Shown: piece by piece, positions 17,235 through 24,265 of the stretch | Layout of the letters: every line of letters begins with the position of its first letter | How positions within the stretch are numbered: position 1 is the first letter of the stretch | Origin: Candidatus Thalassarchaeaceae archaeon | GTDB taxonomy: Archaea; Thermoplasmatota; Poseidoniia; Poseidoniales; Thalassarchaeaceae | Length of the DNA: 41,039 nucleotides | NCBI GenBank assembly: GCA_023700255.1 | Contig: JAJPRD010000011.1 | Coordinates: forward strand, 1-41,039 | Reading direction: 5' to 3' | Notes under the pieces: model-generated | What the model was told of the DNA's origin: nothing | Databases searched by the model: none | The model's input: only the letters and a program-made list of their open reading frames with translations | Program-made: the position numbers and the translations under genes

Positions 17235-17245
17235 GCTAGAACCAG
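17012..17245. repeat. Tandem duplication copy 1 (Rieske 3' half plus fasciclin-gene tail)
   Basis: The block starts inside the intact Rieske gene and runs past its stop. The last dozen bases beyond the stop, read on the minus strand, resemble the final codons of the fasciclin gene (TCTCTGG, a 5-base insertion, then CTCACGCCGTAGATAA), so the ancestral unit spanned both 3' ends. Copy 2 is at 17381-17596, 369 bases away at the start and 356 at the end owing to net deletion in copy 2. Confidence 0.88.
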
Positions 17246-17380
17246 AGAGTTTTACTTCAATGAAAGAACTGCTGAGAGTCTGCGACTAGGTTCTTCAGAG
17301 GTCTTAAGAAGTAAATATTAAACTAACGAATTTGCTGGCTGGTTTTTACACTAAAAACTCTTTACATATTATTTAGCATA

Positions 17381-17585
17381 GCCTTTGGCTTGTGGTGGTA
17401 AAGTGAAGGGTGATTGTATAACATGCTCACTTGATCAATCTAATCAGATCAAAAAATTGAGAGATGAAGGAATGGTGAACAATCTCACTTAATGGACGAT
17501 TTTTAGGCTCCCTAAGGAGGCCGAGCCCTCTCATCGTCCATGAGACGAGAGAGCTCGACGTTTGGGTCAGTCCGATTATCTACGG
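17381..17585 (+). pseudogene. Decayed partial copy of the Rieske gene
   Basis: Aligns with codons 55 to the end of the Rieske gene. Frameshifting indels and a change of the second cluster motif from CPLH to CSLD remove any function, and the N-terminal ligand pair is not included. The end of the block is also the end of the intact fasciclin gene read in the other direction. It fills most of the 341-base gap 17235-17575; the rest (17246-17380) shows no gene. Confidence 0.9.
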
Positions 17586-17596
17586 CGTGAGCCAGA
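17381..17596. repeat. Tandem duplication copy 2
   Basis: Second copy of the block at 17012-17245. Here the Rieske part is a relic and the fasciclin tail is the working copy. The inverted repeat of copy 1 persists at 17528-17551 with one mismatch. Confidence 0.88.
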
Positions 17597-19933
17597 GACA
17601 ACCAATGCACCGATTAGTGCTATTGCAGCAATACCCGCTGTAAATCCAGGGGTATTGTCATCAGAGTCTACTACGGTAGTAGGTGTTTCACTGATACCAG
17701 TTCCAACAACTACTTGTCCATTCATTCCCGTTGTTGCATGGGGTTCACAGATGTAATAGAACGTTTCATCTTCGGTGAAGGTGAGACGATAATCAACAGT
17801 TGTTGCTGCTGTACCACTGTACTCTCCAGCAACATCTCTGGTAGTATCTCCCTCTTCTCTTACTTGTGCGACGTTGTGTGCCATAGTTGCATCATTCCAA
17901 ATCCAGCATACAGTTTGACCTACATCAATACTTAGATCAGTATTGTCGTAAGCCATTCCATTATCATTTAATCCGATTACGAAATCACATCCATCAGGGA
18001 TAACTGGCTCATCAGCTGGTGGCATTAGTACCATGTCGATGACATGGATAACACCGTTTGATGCCATAACATCAGCTGTAGTTACAGTAGCGTCTCCAAT
18101 CATTACAGTTCCATCTGTTACTGTGAATGAAGCATCATCTCCGTTAACCATTGCTACAGTTAATCCATCTGTTACATCAGCAGCATGTACTGCACCAGAG
18201 TAAACGTGGTAAAGTAAGATATCAGTTAGAGCAGCGATTTCTTCATCAGTTGTGAATGCATCCAAATCGATTCCAGCATCAGTGAATGCTTGGTCAGTTG
18301 GTGCGAATACTGTAAATGGTCCAGTTCCTTGTAATGTACTTACTAGGTCTGCCTTTACTAGAGCAGCAACAAGTGAGTCATGTACTCCAGTTGACATTGC
18401 AACTGCTGCAATATCTACAAGATCAGCTGGTGGCATTAGTACCTTGTCGATGACATGGATTACACCGTTTGATGCAGGCACATCAGCCAACACTACAGTA
18501 GCATCTCCAATCATTACAGTCCCATCTGTTACTGTGAATGAAGCATCATCTCCGTTAACCATTGCTACAGTTAATCCATCTGTTACACCAGCAGCATTGA
18601 CCGCTCCTGAGTAAACATGGTAAAGTAAGATATCTGTTAGAACAGCAATCTCTTCATCTGTATCAAATGTTGACAAATCGATTCCAGCATCAGCGAATGC
18701 TTGATCTGTTGGAGCGAACACTGTGAAAGGTCCGTCGCCTTGTAGTGTGCTAACTAAATTGGATACTGATAGCGCACCTACTAGAGAATTGTGTATTCCT
18801 GTCGACATTGCAGTTGTTGCAATATCTACTGGTGGTGTCCACATGTATGATTCACAAATTGCTTGTGTAGTGTCTGTGAGTGCGTGAGATACTGTATTGT
18901 AGCATCCAGTAAATTCTTCTCCACCCATGCTGTAATTTTCTACGTACATGTATGCGCCACATTCTTCCATTGATGCTCCTGCAGCAATGGTATGTGTTGC
19001 GGAATTGTAGCAAATACCGATTCCGGTGTATGGAGCCGGTGGCATTAGTACCTTGTCGATGACATGGATGACACCGTTTGATGCCATTACATCAGCTGCA
19101 GTTACTGTAGCATCCTCAATCATTACAGTTCCTTCTGTTACTGTGAATTGAGCATAGTCTCCATTAACCATTTGTACTGCTAGACCATCTGTTACACCAG
19201 CTGCATATACTGCACCAGAGTAAACATGGTAAAGTAAGATGTCAGTTAGAGCAGCGATTTCTTCATCAGTTGTGAATGCATCCAAATCGATTCCAGCATC
19301 AGTGAATGCTTGATCTGTTGGAGCGAACACTGTGTACGGTCCAACGCCTTGCATTGTACTTACTAAGTCAGCCTTTACTAGAGCAGCAACAAGTGAGTCG
19401 TGTACTCCTGTTGACATTGCAACTGCTGCAATGTCTACTAAGTCAGCTGGTGGCATTAGTACCATGTCGATGACATGGATAACACCGTTTGATGCCATAA
19501 CATCAGCTGTAGTTACAGTAGCGTCTCCAATCATTACAGTTCCATCTGTTACTGTGAATGAAGCATCATCTCCGTTAGCCATGGCTACAGTTAATCCATC
19601 TGTTACATCAGCTGCATAGACTGCACCTGCTGTGTAAACATGGTAAAGTAAGATATCTGTTAGAACAGCAATCTCTTCATCTGTGTCAAATGTTGACAAA
19701 TCGATTCCAGCATCAGCGAATGCTTGATCTGTTGGAGCGAATACAGTGAAAGGTCCATTTCCTTGTAGTGTACTTACTAAGTCAGCTTGTACAAGAGCAT
19801 CAACTAATGTATCATGTACACCAGTATTTGTCGCATTTGTGGGTATGTCATCATTTGAATCTGCCATAGCAATTGGCATAGTCATTAGACAGGCAGTCAT
19901 TATTAAGGCAATACATGCTTTTCTCTTATGCAT
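17576..19933 (-). CDS. Secreted four-fasciclin plus cupredoxin protein with PGF-CTERM anchor
   Basis: 785 residues from the ATG at 19933 (GGAG seven bases upstream; a GTG two codons earlier is less well placed). Signal peptide ends near AMA-DS (about residue 24). Four fasciclin (FAS1) domains lie at about 35-161, 166-300, 370-500 and 505-639, each with GPFTVFAPTDQAF and LLYHVY. The 300-368 linker has two short repeats starting CYN..., ending C..YM (Cys 308, 325, 344, 360). A plastocyanin-like domain (about 648-745) has Cu ligands H686, C729, H732 and M737. The tail PGF-hydrophobic helix-RRR (762-785) is an archaeosortase A sorting signal. Predicted role: cell-surface adhesion with a copper electron-transfer site. 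Confidence 0.92.
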   Translation of the reverse strand: MHKRKACIALIMTACLMTMPIAMADSNDDIPTNATNTGVHDTLVDALVQADLVSTLQGNGPFTVFAPTDQAFADAGIDLSTFDTDEEIAVLTDILLYHVYTAGAVYAADVTDGLTVAMANGDDASFTVTDGTVMIGDATVTTADVMASNGVIHVIDMVLMPPADLVDIAAVAMSTGVHDSLVAALVKADLVSTMQGVGPYTVFAPTDQAFTDAGIDLDAFTTDEEIAALTDILLYHVYSGAVYAAGVTDGLAVQMVNGDYAQFTVTEGTVMIEDATVTAADVMASNGVIHVIDKVLMPPAPYTGIGICYNSATHTIAAGASMEECGAYMYVENYSMGGEEFTGCYNTVSHALTDTTQAICESYMWTPPVDIATTAMSTGIHNSLVGALSVSNLVSTLQGDGPFTVFAPTDQAFADAGIDLSTFDTDEEIAVLTDILLYHVYSGAVNAAGVTDGLTVAMVNGDDASFTVTDGTVMIGDATVVLADVPASNGVIHVIDKVLMPPADLVDIAAVAMSTGVHDSLVAALVKADLVSTLQGTGPFTVFAPTDQAFTDAGIDLDAFTTDEEIAALTDILLYHVYSGAVHAADVTDGLTVAMVNGDDASFTVTDGTVMIGDATVTTADVMASNGVIHVIDMVLMPPADEPVIPDGCDFVIGLNDNGMAYDNTDLSIDVGQTVCWIWNDATMAHNVAQVREEGDTTRDVAGEYSGTAATTVDYRLTFTEDETFYYICEPHATTGMNGQVVVGTGISETPTTVVDSDDNTPGFTAGIAAIALIGALVVSGSRRR
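18012..18146. repeat. Exact 135-base repeat within the fasciclin gene (in FAS1 domain 4)
   Basis: Identical over 135 bases to 19443-19577, which encodes the same part of FAS1 domain 1. The flanking codons differ. Such identity in domains otherwise separated by many substitutions points to recent gene conversion or unequal exchange. Confidence 0.95.
19443..19577. repeat. Exact 135-base repeat within the fasciclin gene (in FAS1 domain 1)
   Basis: Partner of 18012-18146. Other pairs (for example 18185-18300 with 19210-19325) are nearly identical and relate the N-terminal halves of domains 2 and 4. Confidence 0.95.
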
Positions 19934-20083
19934 GTTCACGCTCCGACATATTTACCCTATTTAATAGATGTATTTTCTGCGAATACATTTTTCTAATTAG
20001 TAGCTTAATGTTTGTTTTATTTTCTTAAAAAATAGATAATTTCAAGAAAAGAATTTCGAAAAATCAATAGAAATAAAAAACGC

Positions 20084-20093
20084 TTTTTTATAT
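20084..20093 (+). promoter_or_regulatory. TATA box of the carotenoid operon
   Basis: TTTTTTATAT centred about 27 bases before the crtI ATG at 20116, in a purine-rich, A/T-rich tract that could hold the BRE. The spacing predicts transcription starting at or next to the ATG, i.e. a leaderless message. The 180-base region 19934-20115 is also the upstream region of the fasciclin gene on the other strand. Confidence 0.65.
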
Positions 20094-20115
20094 CCACCAT
20101 GGTGTTGGCACAACT

Positions 20116-21681
20116 ATGAGTGTAACAAGTTCTCAGGATGTTTTGATTGTAGGAACTGGGCCAGGTGGTCTTGCTTCTGCATTATTATTAGCCCATTCTG
20201 GCGTTAAAGTAACAATGCTTGAGAAATCATCTGAAGTAGGCGGTCGTACAAAAATTATCGAGATGGATGGTTTTAGATTTGATCGTGGGCCGACTTTTTT
20301 TCATTATCCAGAAGTTATAGAAGAAATTTTTCAGGCAATTGGAAGAGATGCTCATTCGGAATTGGGTCTTATCCCTCTTGACCCATCATATAGACTAACT
20401 TTTGGAGCAGGTGGTTTTATTGATGCAACATCTAATCTTGATCAGATGACTGAACGAATTAGAGAATTATCTGGTGATAAAAATGCCAAAGGTTTTGAAA
20501 AGTATGTTCTTGAAAACAGGAAAAAACTAGATTTTTCCCGAGTGTGTCTGCAAACTCCTTGGAAAGGACCTTCAGATCTTCTTACTAAAAGAGCACTAAA
20601 AGTTGCGACAATATTGAAGCCTTGGGCTTCAGTTGCTACCGATTTATCAAGATTATTTGATGATGAAAGAGTCAGGCTGGCTATGTCATTCCAAACCAAA
20701 TATCTTGGAATGAGCCCTTTCCATGCTCCTTCATTATTTACTATTTTAGCATTTTTAGAGTATGAATATGGTATTTTTCATGCCAAAGGCGGTTTAGGCT
20801 CTATAACTAAGAAAATGTCAGAAATCGCCATTGAACTTGGCGCTGAAATTAAATTAGATACTGAAGTGACTGAACTAATTTATGAAGGAAAAACAGTTGT
20901 TGGTGTAAAAACTAATGATAGAGAATATAGGGCTGATAAAATTATTCTAAATGCCGATTTTGCTCACGCTATGACTACCTTAATCCCTGATTCTCGTAGG
21001 AAACGTTGGTCTAATAAAAAGATAGAAAGCAAGGGGTACTCCTGTTCTACCTTTATGTTATACTTAGGAATGGATAAATTATACAAAGATGCTCCTCATC
21101 ATCAAATTTATGCCTCTAAAGATTATGAAGATAATTTGAAAGATATAACTCAACACAAAATAACATGGGATGATCCATCTTTTTATGTTCAGAATGCTTG
21201 TATTACTGATCCCAGTTTAGCACCAGACGGAAAATCTACTTTGTATGTTTTAGTGCCCGTCCCTAATACTGATGAAAGTATAGTTTGGGATGATATTAAA
21301 GATAAATATAGTGAAGTTATTTTAGATATGATGGAAAAAGAACTTGGTTTTGAGAATATAAGGGAATCAATTGTATCAAAAACAATCGTAACTCCTGATG
21401 ATTGGAGTTCGTCAGATATTTATCGTGGAGCTGTATTCAATTTAGCTCACTCATTAGATCAGATGCTTTGGAGACGGCCACATAATAGATTTGAAGAATT
21501 CAATAATTTATTCCTTGTTGGTGGAGGTACTCACCCTGGAAGTGGTCTTCCAACTATATTTGAGAGTGGTAGAATCACTAGTAAATTAGTACTTTCTGAT
21601 TTAGGAATTGAACCTGATTGGAACGGAATAGATACTTGGTTCGGAGATTTAAAGAAACCAAAAATGATTAAAAATCGGTGA
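20116..21681 (+). CDS. crtI: Phytoene desaturase / carotenoid oxidoreductase, CrtI family
   Basis: 521-residue FAD enzyme. The N-terminal dinucleotide fold VGTGPGGLASALLLAHSG plus LEKSSEVGGRTK and FDRGPTFFHYPE match CrtI-type carotene desaturases, and the C-terminal LVGGGTHPGSGLPTIFESGR is the conserved FAD-closing segment. Such enzymes desaturate phytoene towards lycopene; which number of steps this one performs cannot be read. First gene of an operon with a thioredoxin-like lipoprotein and an ABA4-like protein, and it faces crtB, so the assignment to carotenoid synthesis is well supported. Confidence 0.93.
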   Translation: MSVTSSQDVLIVGTGPGGLASALLLAHSGVKVTMLEKSSEVGGRTKIIEMDGFRFDRGPTFFHYPEVIEEIFQAIGRDAHSELGLIPLDPSYRLTFGAGGFIDATSNLDQMTERIRELSGDKNAKGFEKYVLENRKKLDFSRVCLQTPWKGPSDLLTKRALKVATILKPWASVATDLSRLFDDERVRLAMSFQTKYLGMSPFHAPSLFTILAFLEYEYGIFHAKGGLGSITKKMSEIAIELGAEIKLDTEVTELIYEGKTVVGVKTNDREYRADKIILNADFAHAMTTLIPDSRRKRWSNKKIESKGYSCSTFMLYLGMDKLYKDAPHHQIYASKDYEDNLKDITQHKITWDDPSFYVQNACITDPSLAPDGKSTLYVLVPVPNTDESIVWDDIKDKYSEVILDMMEKELGFENIRESIVSKTIVTPDDWSSSDIYRGAVFNLAHSLDQMLWRRPHNRFEEFNNLFLVGGGTHPGSGLPTIFESGRITSKLVLSDLGIEPDWNGIDTWFGDLKKPKMIKNR

Positions 21682-21687
21682 TATAAG

Positions 21688-22275
21688 ATGAAATCATTCG
21701 CTATCATTTTCATTCTTATTAGCAGTATGTTCTGTGGTTGTATTTCTCAAGAACAAATTGTAGTTGAAGAACCAATTATTAGTTCGCCGGAAAGAATATC
21801 GTTTTCTGCTCCATTGATGTCCATGAATTCTAACAATAGTGAAATTGTTTTACAGGAATATGTTTCAGATGGCCCTGTGCTCTTGATTTGGGTCGCAGCA
21901 GGTTGTATGGGGTGTCATTCTTGGACGGATCTAATTGCTGATGAAGTAATTAATGAAAATATTAGTAATTCTTCTATACTCAGTATTCATAGATATCCTT
22001 CTTTCGAATCAGTATCTTATGTTGAGGAAGTTTATGGTACTCATGAAAACGCCACTAATCCTGTATCTTGGCCATTGATTCTTCCCCCAGAAGATACTAT
22101 TGTAATAGATCTCGATACTGGATTAGAAAGCGATATTTCACTTTATGACTCATTTGGATATCCTTCCACACCCACGCTCCAAATTATGGATGCTTCGGGG
22201 AAGATAATTTGGTCTTCTAAAACATACTGGCCATCCGCAAGTGTATTAGATGAAATTAAAAACTTAATAAATTAA
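21688..22275 (+). CDS. Thioredoxin-like (TlpA-type) putative lipoprotein
   Basis: 195 residues. A hydrophobic signal segment ends in FCGC (lipobox-like, modified Cys at 18). A thioredoxin-like fold follows: DGPVLLIWVAAGCMGCHSW with redox pair C73/C76, and YPSTPTLQIMD with the cis-Pro. It would act outside the cytoplasmic membrane as a thiol-disulfide protein. GGTGAT, its ribosome site, overlaps the crtI stop and the next gene starts ten bases after its end, so it is co-expressed with carotenoid genes. No link between thiol redox and carotenoids is established for the family. Confidence 0.75.
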   Translation: MKSFAIIFILISSMFCGCISQEQIVVEEPIISSPERISFSAPLMSMNSNNSEIVLQEYVSDGPVLLIWVAAGCMGCHSWTDLIADEVINENISNSSILSIHRYPSFESVSYVEEVYGTHENATNPVSWPLILPPEDTIVIDLDTGLESDISLYDSFGYPSTPTLQIMDASGKIIWSSKTYWPSASVLDEIKNLIN

Positions 22276-22284
22276 GGTGAAAAT

Positions 22285-22713
22285 ATGGACGTTTATGATA
22301 TTTCTTTCTTCTTATCGACAATGTGGGTAGGTCCTTTTTGGATTGCAATGTTATTTTTCCCTGAACACAAGAAAACACAAGAAATTATGCAGGGTCCTTT
22401 ATTTTTCCTCGGCCCTATTGCGATCTGGTATATCCTTTCATTTTCCGACTTTTCTGGATTGATCCAATTATTCATAGATTCTTTAAATCCTGCAACTGCA
22501 TTACAGGGTCTTGCAGATTTATTGGGTACAAAATCTGGAGCATCAGCTGCCTGGGCACACATGGTTGCAGGGGATATATTTGTGACAAGATGGATTTGGA
22601 TCCGCTGTCTTGATGCAAAATGTGAAAGATGGAAATCATTCATTTCCATATTCTTCGGCGTTATGTTAATGCCATTAGGTTTAGGATTAAATCTATTATT
22701 AGTAAGAAAATAA
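22285..22713 (+). CDS. ABA4-like (DUF4281) membrane protein
   Basis: 142-residue protein with about four membrane helices. WVGPFWIAMLFFPE, MQGPLFFLGPIAIWYIL, WAHMVAGDIFVTRWIW and MPLGLGLNLLL follow the DUF4281/ABA4 family; plant ABA4 is needed to make the xanthophyll neoxanthin. GGTGA precedes the ATG by five bases. Third gene of the crtI operon, with crtB facing it five bases away, so it probably acts on carotenoids here too, but the reaction is unknown. See findings for the lycopene-cyclase idea. Confidence 0.82.
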   Translation: MDVYDISFFLSTMWVGPFWIAMLFFPEHKKTQEIMQGPLFFLGPIAIWYILSFSDFSGLIQLFIDSLNPATALQGLADLLGTKSGASAAWAHMVAGDIFVTRWIWIRCLDAKCERWKSFISIFFGVMLMPLGLGLNLLLVRK

Positions 22714-22731
22714 AAATATTATTTTTTTGTT
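22714..22731 (+). terminator. T-tract at the crt convergent junction
   Basis: Seven T at about 22724-22730 directly after the ABA4-like stop, lying inside the 3' end of crtB. A U-rich archaeal-type terminator for the plus-strand operon is plausible. Confidence 0.35.
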
Positions 22732-23747
22732 GATATTGACCATAATCCGAGAGCAGATAATGCAAAACCTACTTTCTTCATAAAACCAAGTTGTAATCTT
22801 CTTGAGAGAACATCTCCGTTTCTTTTTTCTGCTTCCGATAAAATACTTGAATAAACAGCGCACATCATCTGTGGATTTCTTCTAGAATCACCTTCAATCA
22901 ATGGTATCAAGTTCAAAGCATTGTTCCTATGTGTTTTTGTCCTATTAATATAGTGTTTCATGAAATTTTTCCACTTTTTCGTATTGGCTAAATTCATATC
23001 TCCGATTTCTTCAGGATTAATGTCAAACATTTTTAATTCATCAGTTGGCAAGTAAAGTCTACCTCTTCCTCTATCTTCTTTAATATCCCTGAGTATATTT
23101 ACCATCTGTAAAAATATACCCATTTCTTCAGCGTATTCTCGTGCGTCAGGATTAGAATATCCATATATCTCTATTAGATTAAGTCCGACAGTGGAAGCAA
23201 CTTTGAAGCAATAACTTCTTACATCTTCGAAACTCTCATAGTTAGTTGGAAACAAGTCATCCTCCATTCCTTCAATAAGTAATTTCAAATCTACGATTCT
23301 AATTGGGAATTTTTCCGATGTATCTTTTAGAGCAATAAAAATTGGATGATTCACAGTTATGTTTTTTTCTATAAGTTCAAGATTATCTCTGAACCATAAA
23401 AGAGCTCTAACTCTTTGAAAATGATTTTCATCTCCATTTGACGGCTCACTCATTTTTTTGATTGCTAGAGACATTGCTCTATACTCTGCTCTTTGGTTAA
23501 GAGATACCAATTCTTCTTCACTTAAATTAGAAAGATTAGGCAACCAATCTCCATCCACTATGTCATCTACTTTCCTACAAAAAGCATACAATGCATGTAC
23601 TGATGAACGTTTTTCTACAGGTAATGATTTGAATGACCGTAAGAAAGATGTTGATGCAGAACGAGTAATCTCTTCACAAATTTGATATGCTTCAGAAACC
23701 GAAATTTGATTTACAATTCTCGGCTCGTTGAACAAGACCATGTACAT
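22719..23747 (-). CDS. crtB: Phytoene/squalene synthase (CrtB)
   Basis: 342-residue all-helical prenyltransferase condensing two geranylgeranyl-PP to phytoene. Both Asp-rich motifs are present: DDIVD at 61-65 and NILRDIKED at 217-225 followed by RGRGRLYLP, the latter being the CrtB signature. The start is the ATG at 23747 or 23741. It is convergent with the crtI operon, so crt genes are expressed from two promoters. Squalene synthase activity cannot be fully excluded, but crtI next door favours phytoene. Confidence 0.93.
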   Translation of the reverse strand: MYMVLFNEPRIVNQISVSEAYQICEEITRSASTSFLRSFKSLPVEKRSSVHALYAFCRKVDDIVDGDWLPNLSNLSEEELVSLNQRAEYRAMSLAIKKMSEPSNGDENHFQRVRALLWFRDNLELIEKNITVNHPIFIALKDTSEKFPIRIVDLKLLIEGMEDDLFPTNYESFEDVRSYCFKVASTVGLNLIEIYGYSNPDAREYAEEMGIFLQMVNILRDIKEDRGRGRLYLPTDELKMFDINPEEIGDMNLANTKKWKNFMKHYINRTKTHRNNALNLIPLIEGDSRRNPQMMCAVYSSILSEAEKRNGDVLSRRLQLGFMKKVGFALSALGLWSISTKK

Positions 23748-23846
23748 GTGAAATATCCATAGATTATGAATGGGTGTTTGTTGATTGCTGTATTAGTTGA
23801 GTAATTCATCCCTTATGTTGAAGGATGAAGCCTCCTCCGAAAGAGT

Positions 23847-24173
23847 ATGGGAGATGGTTCGGTACTCACGGATTTAGAACGTAGTGATGAAGATTGTATA
23901 CTAAGGTTTGATGACGGTGTATCTTTCAATTTGAGCTATGTTTCCATAAGATCTAGGTGCCAATGTGCCAAATGCAAACCTCGACAAGAAAATGAACAAA
24001 AAATTATCGAATTAGAAGAAGAAATTTCTCGATTGATATTAGAAAAGCCGAAAGTCGAACTTGTAGGTAGGTATGGAATACGTTTCGAATGGCCTACTGG
24101 ATGTTCATCTGGGATTCATTCATTTATACACTTAAGAAAAGTCTCGGAAGAGCTTGGAAAACCTCTAAATTAA
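23847..24173 (+). CDS. DUF971 (gamma-butyrobetaine-hydroxylase-like N-terminal) domain protein
   Basis: 108 residues forming one DUF971 domain: FDDGVSFNLSYVSIRSRCQCAKC, then VELVGRYGIRFEWPTGCSSGIHSFIHLRK. The Cys trio C-x-C-x2-C and a later His match the zinc or metal site of the domain, which is found as the N-terminal part of gamma-butyrobetaine hydroxylase and, alone, next to Fe-S carrier (ApbC/Mrp) genes in bacteria. Between the halves is a predicted helical insertion (about 50-75). Function unknown; no Fe-S carrier is adjacent here. Confidence 0.82.
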   Translation: MGDGSVLTDLERSDEDCILRFDDGVSFNLSYVSIRSRCQCAKCKPRQENEQKIIELEEEISRLILEKPKVELVGRYGIRFEWPTGCSSGIHSFIHLRKVSEELGKPLN

Positions 24174-24232
24174 TAATTTAAGTATCCGAAGTGCTGAAAT
24201 GTACTCTCTCGGTCGCAGAGGCATCGAATGTT

Positions 24233-24250
24233 CGGGTTATCCCCGTTTTT
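24233..24250 (+). terminator. Small hairpin followed by five T upstream of pus10
   Basis: CGGG-TTATC-CCCG followed by TTTTT, 60 bases after the DUF971 stop and 15 bases before the pus10 ATG. The stem is only four base pairs. It could end the DUF971 transcript or simply be leader sequence; the T run alone could suffice in archaea. Confidence 0.3.
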
Positions 24251-24265
24251 CGATAGGTGATGTAA

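Noticed and set aside
18252-18614. Long open frames on the plus strand inside the fasciclin gene (also 19332-19619 and 19746-19964)
   Set aside because: They are antisense shadows of the repeated FAS1 coding sequence; the minus-strand frame has signal peptide, domains and anchor.
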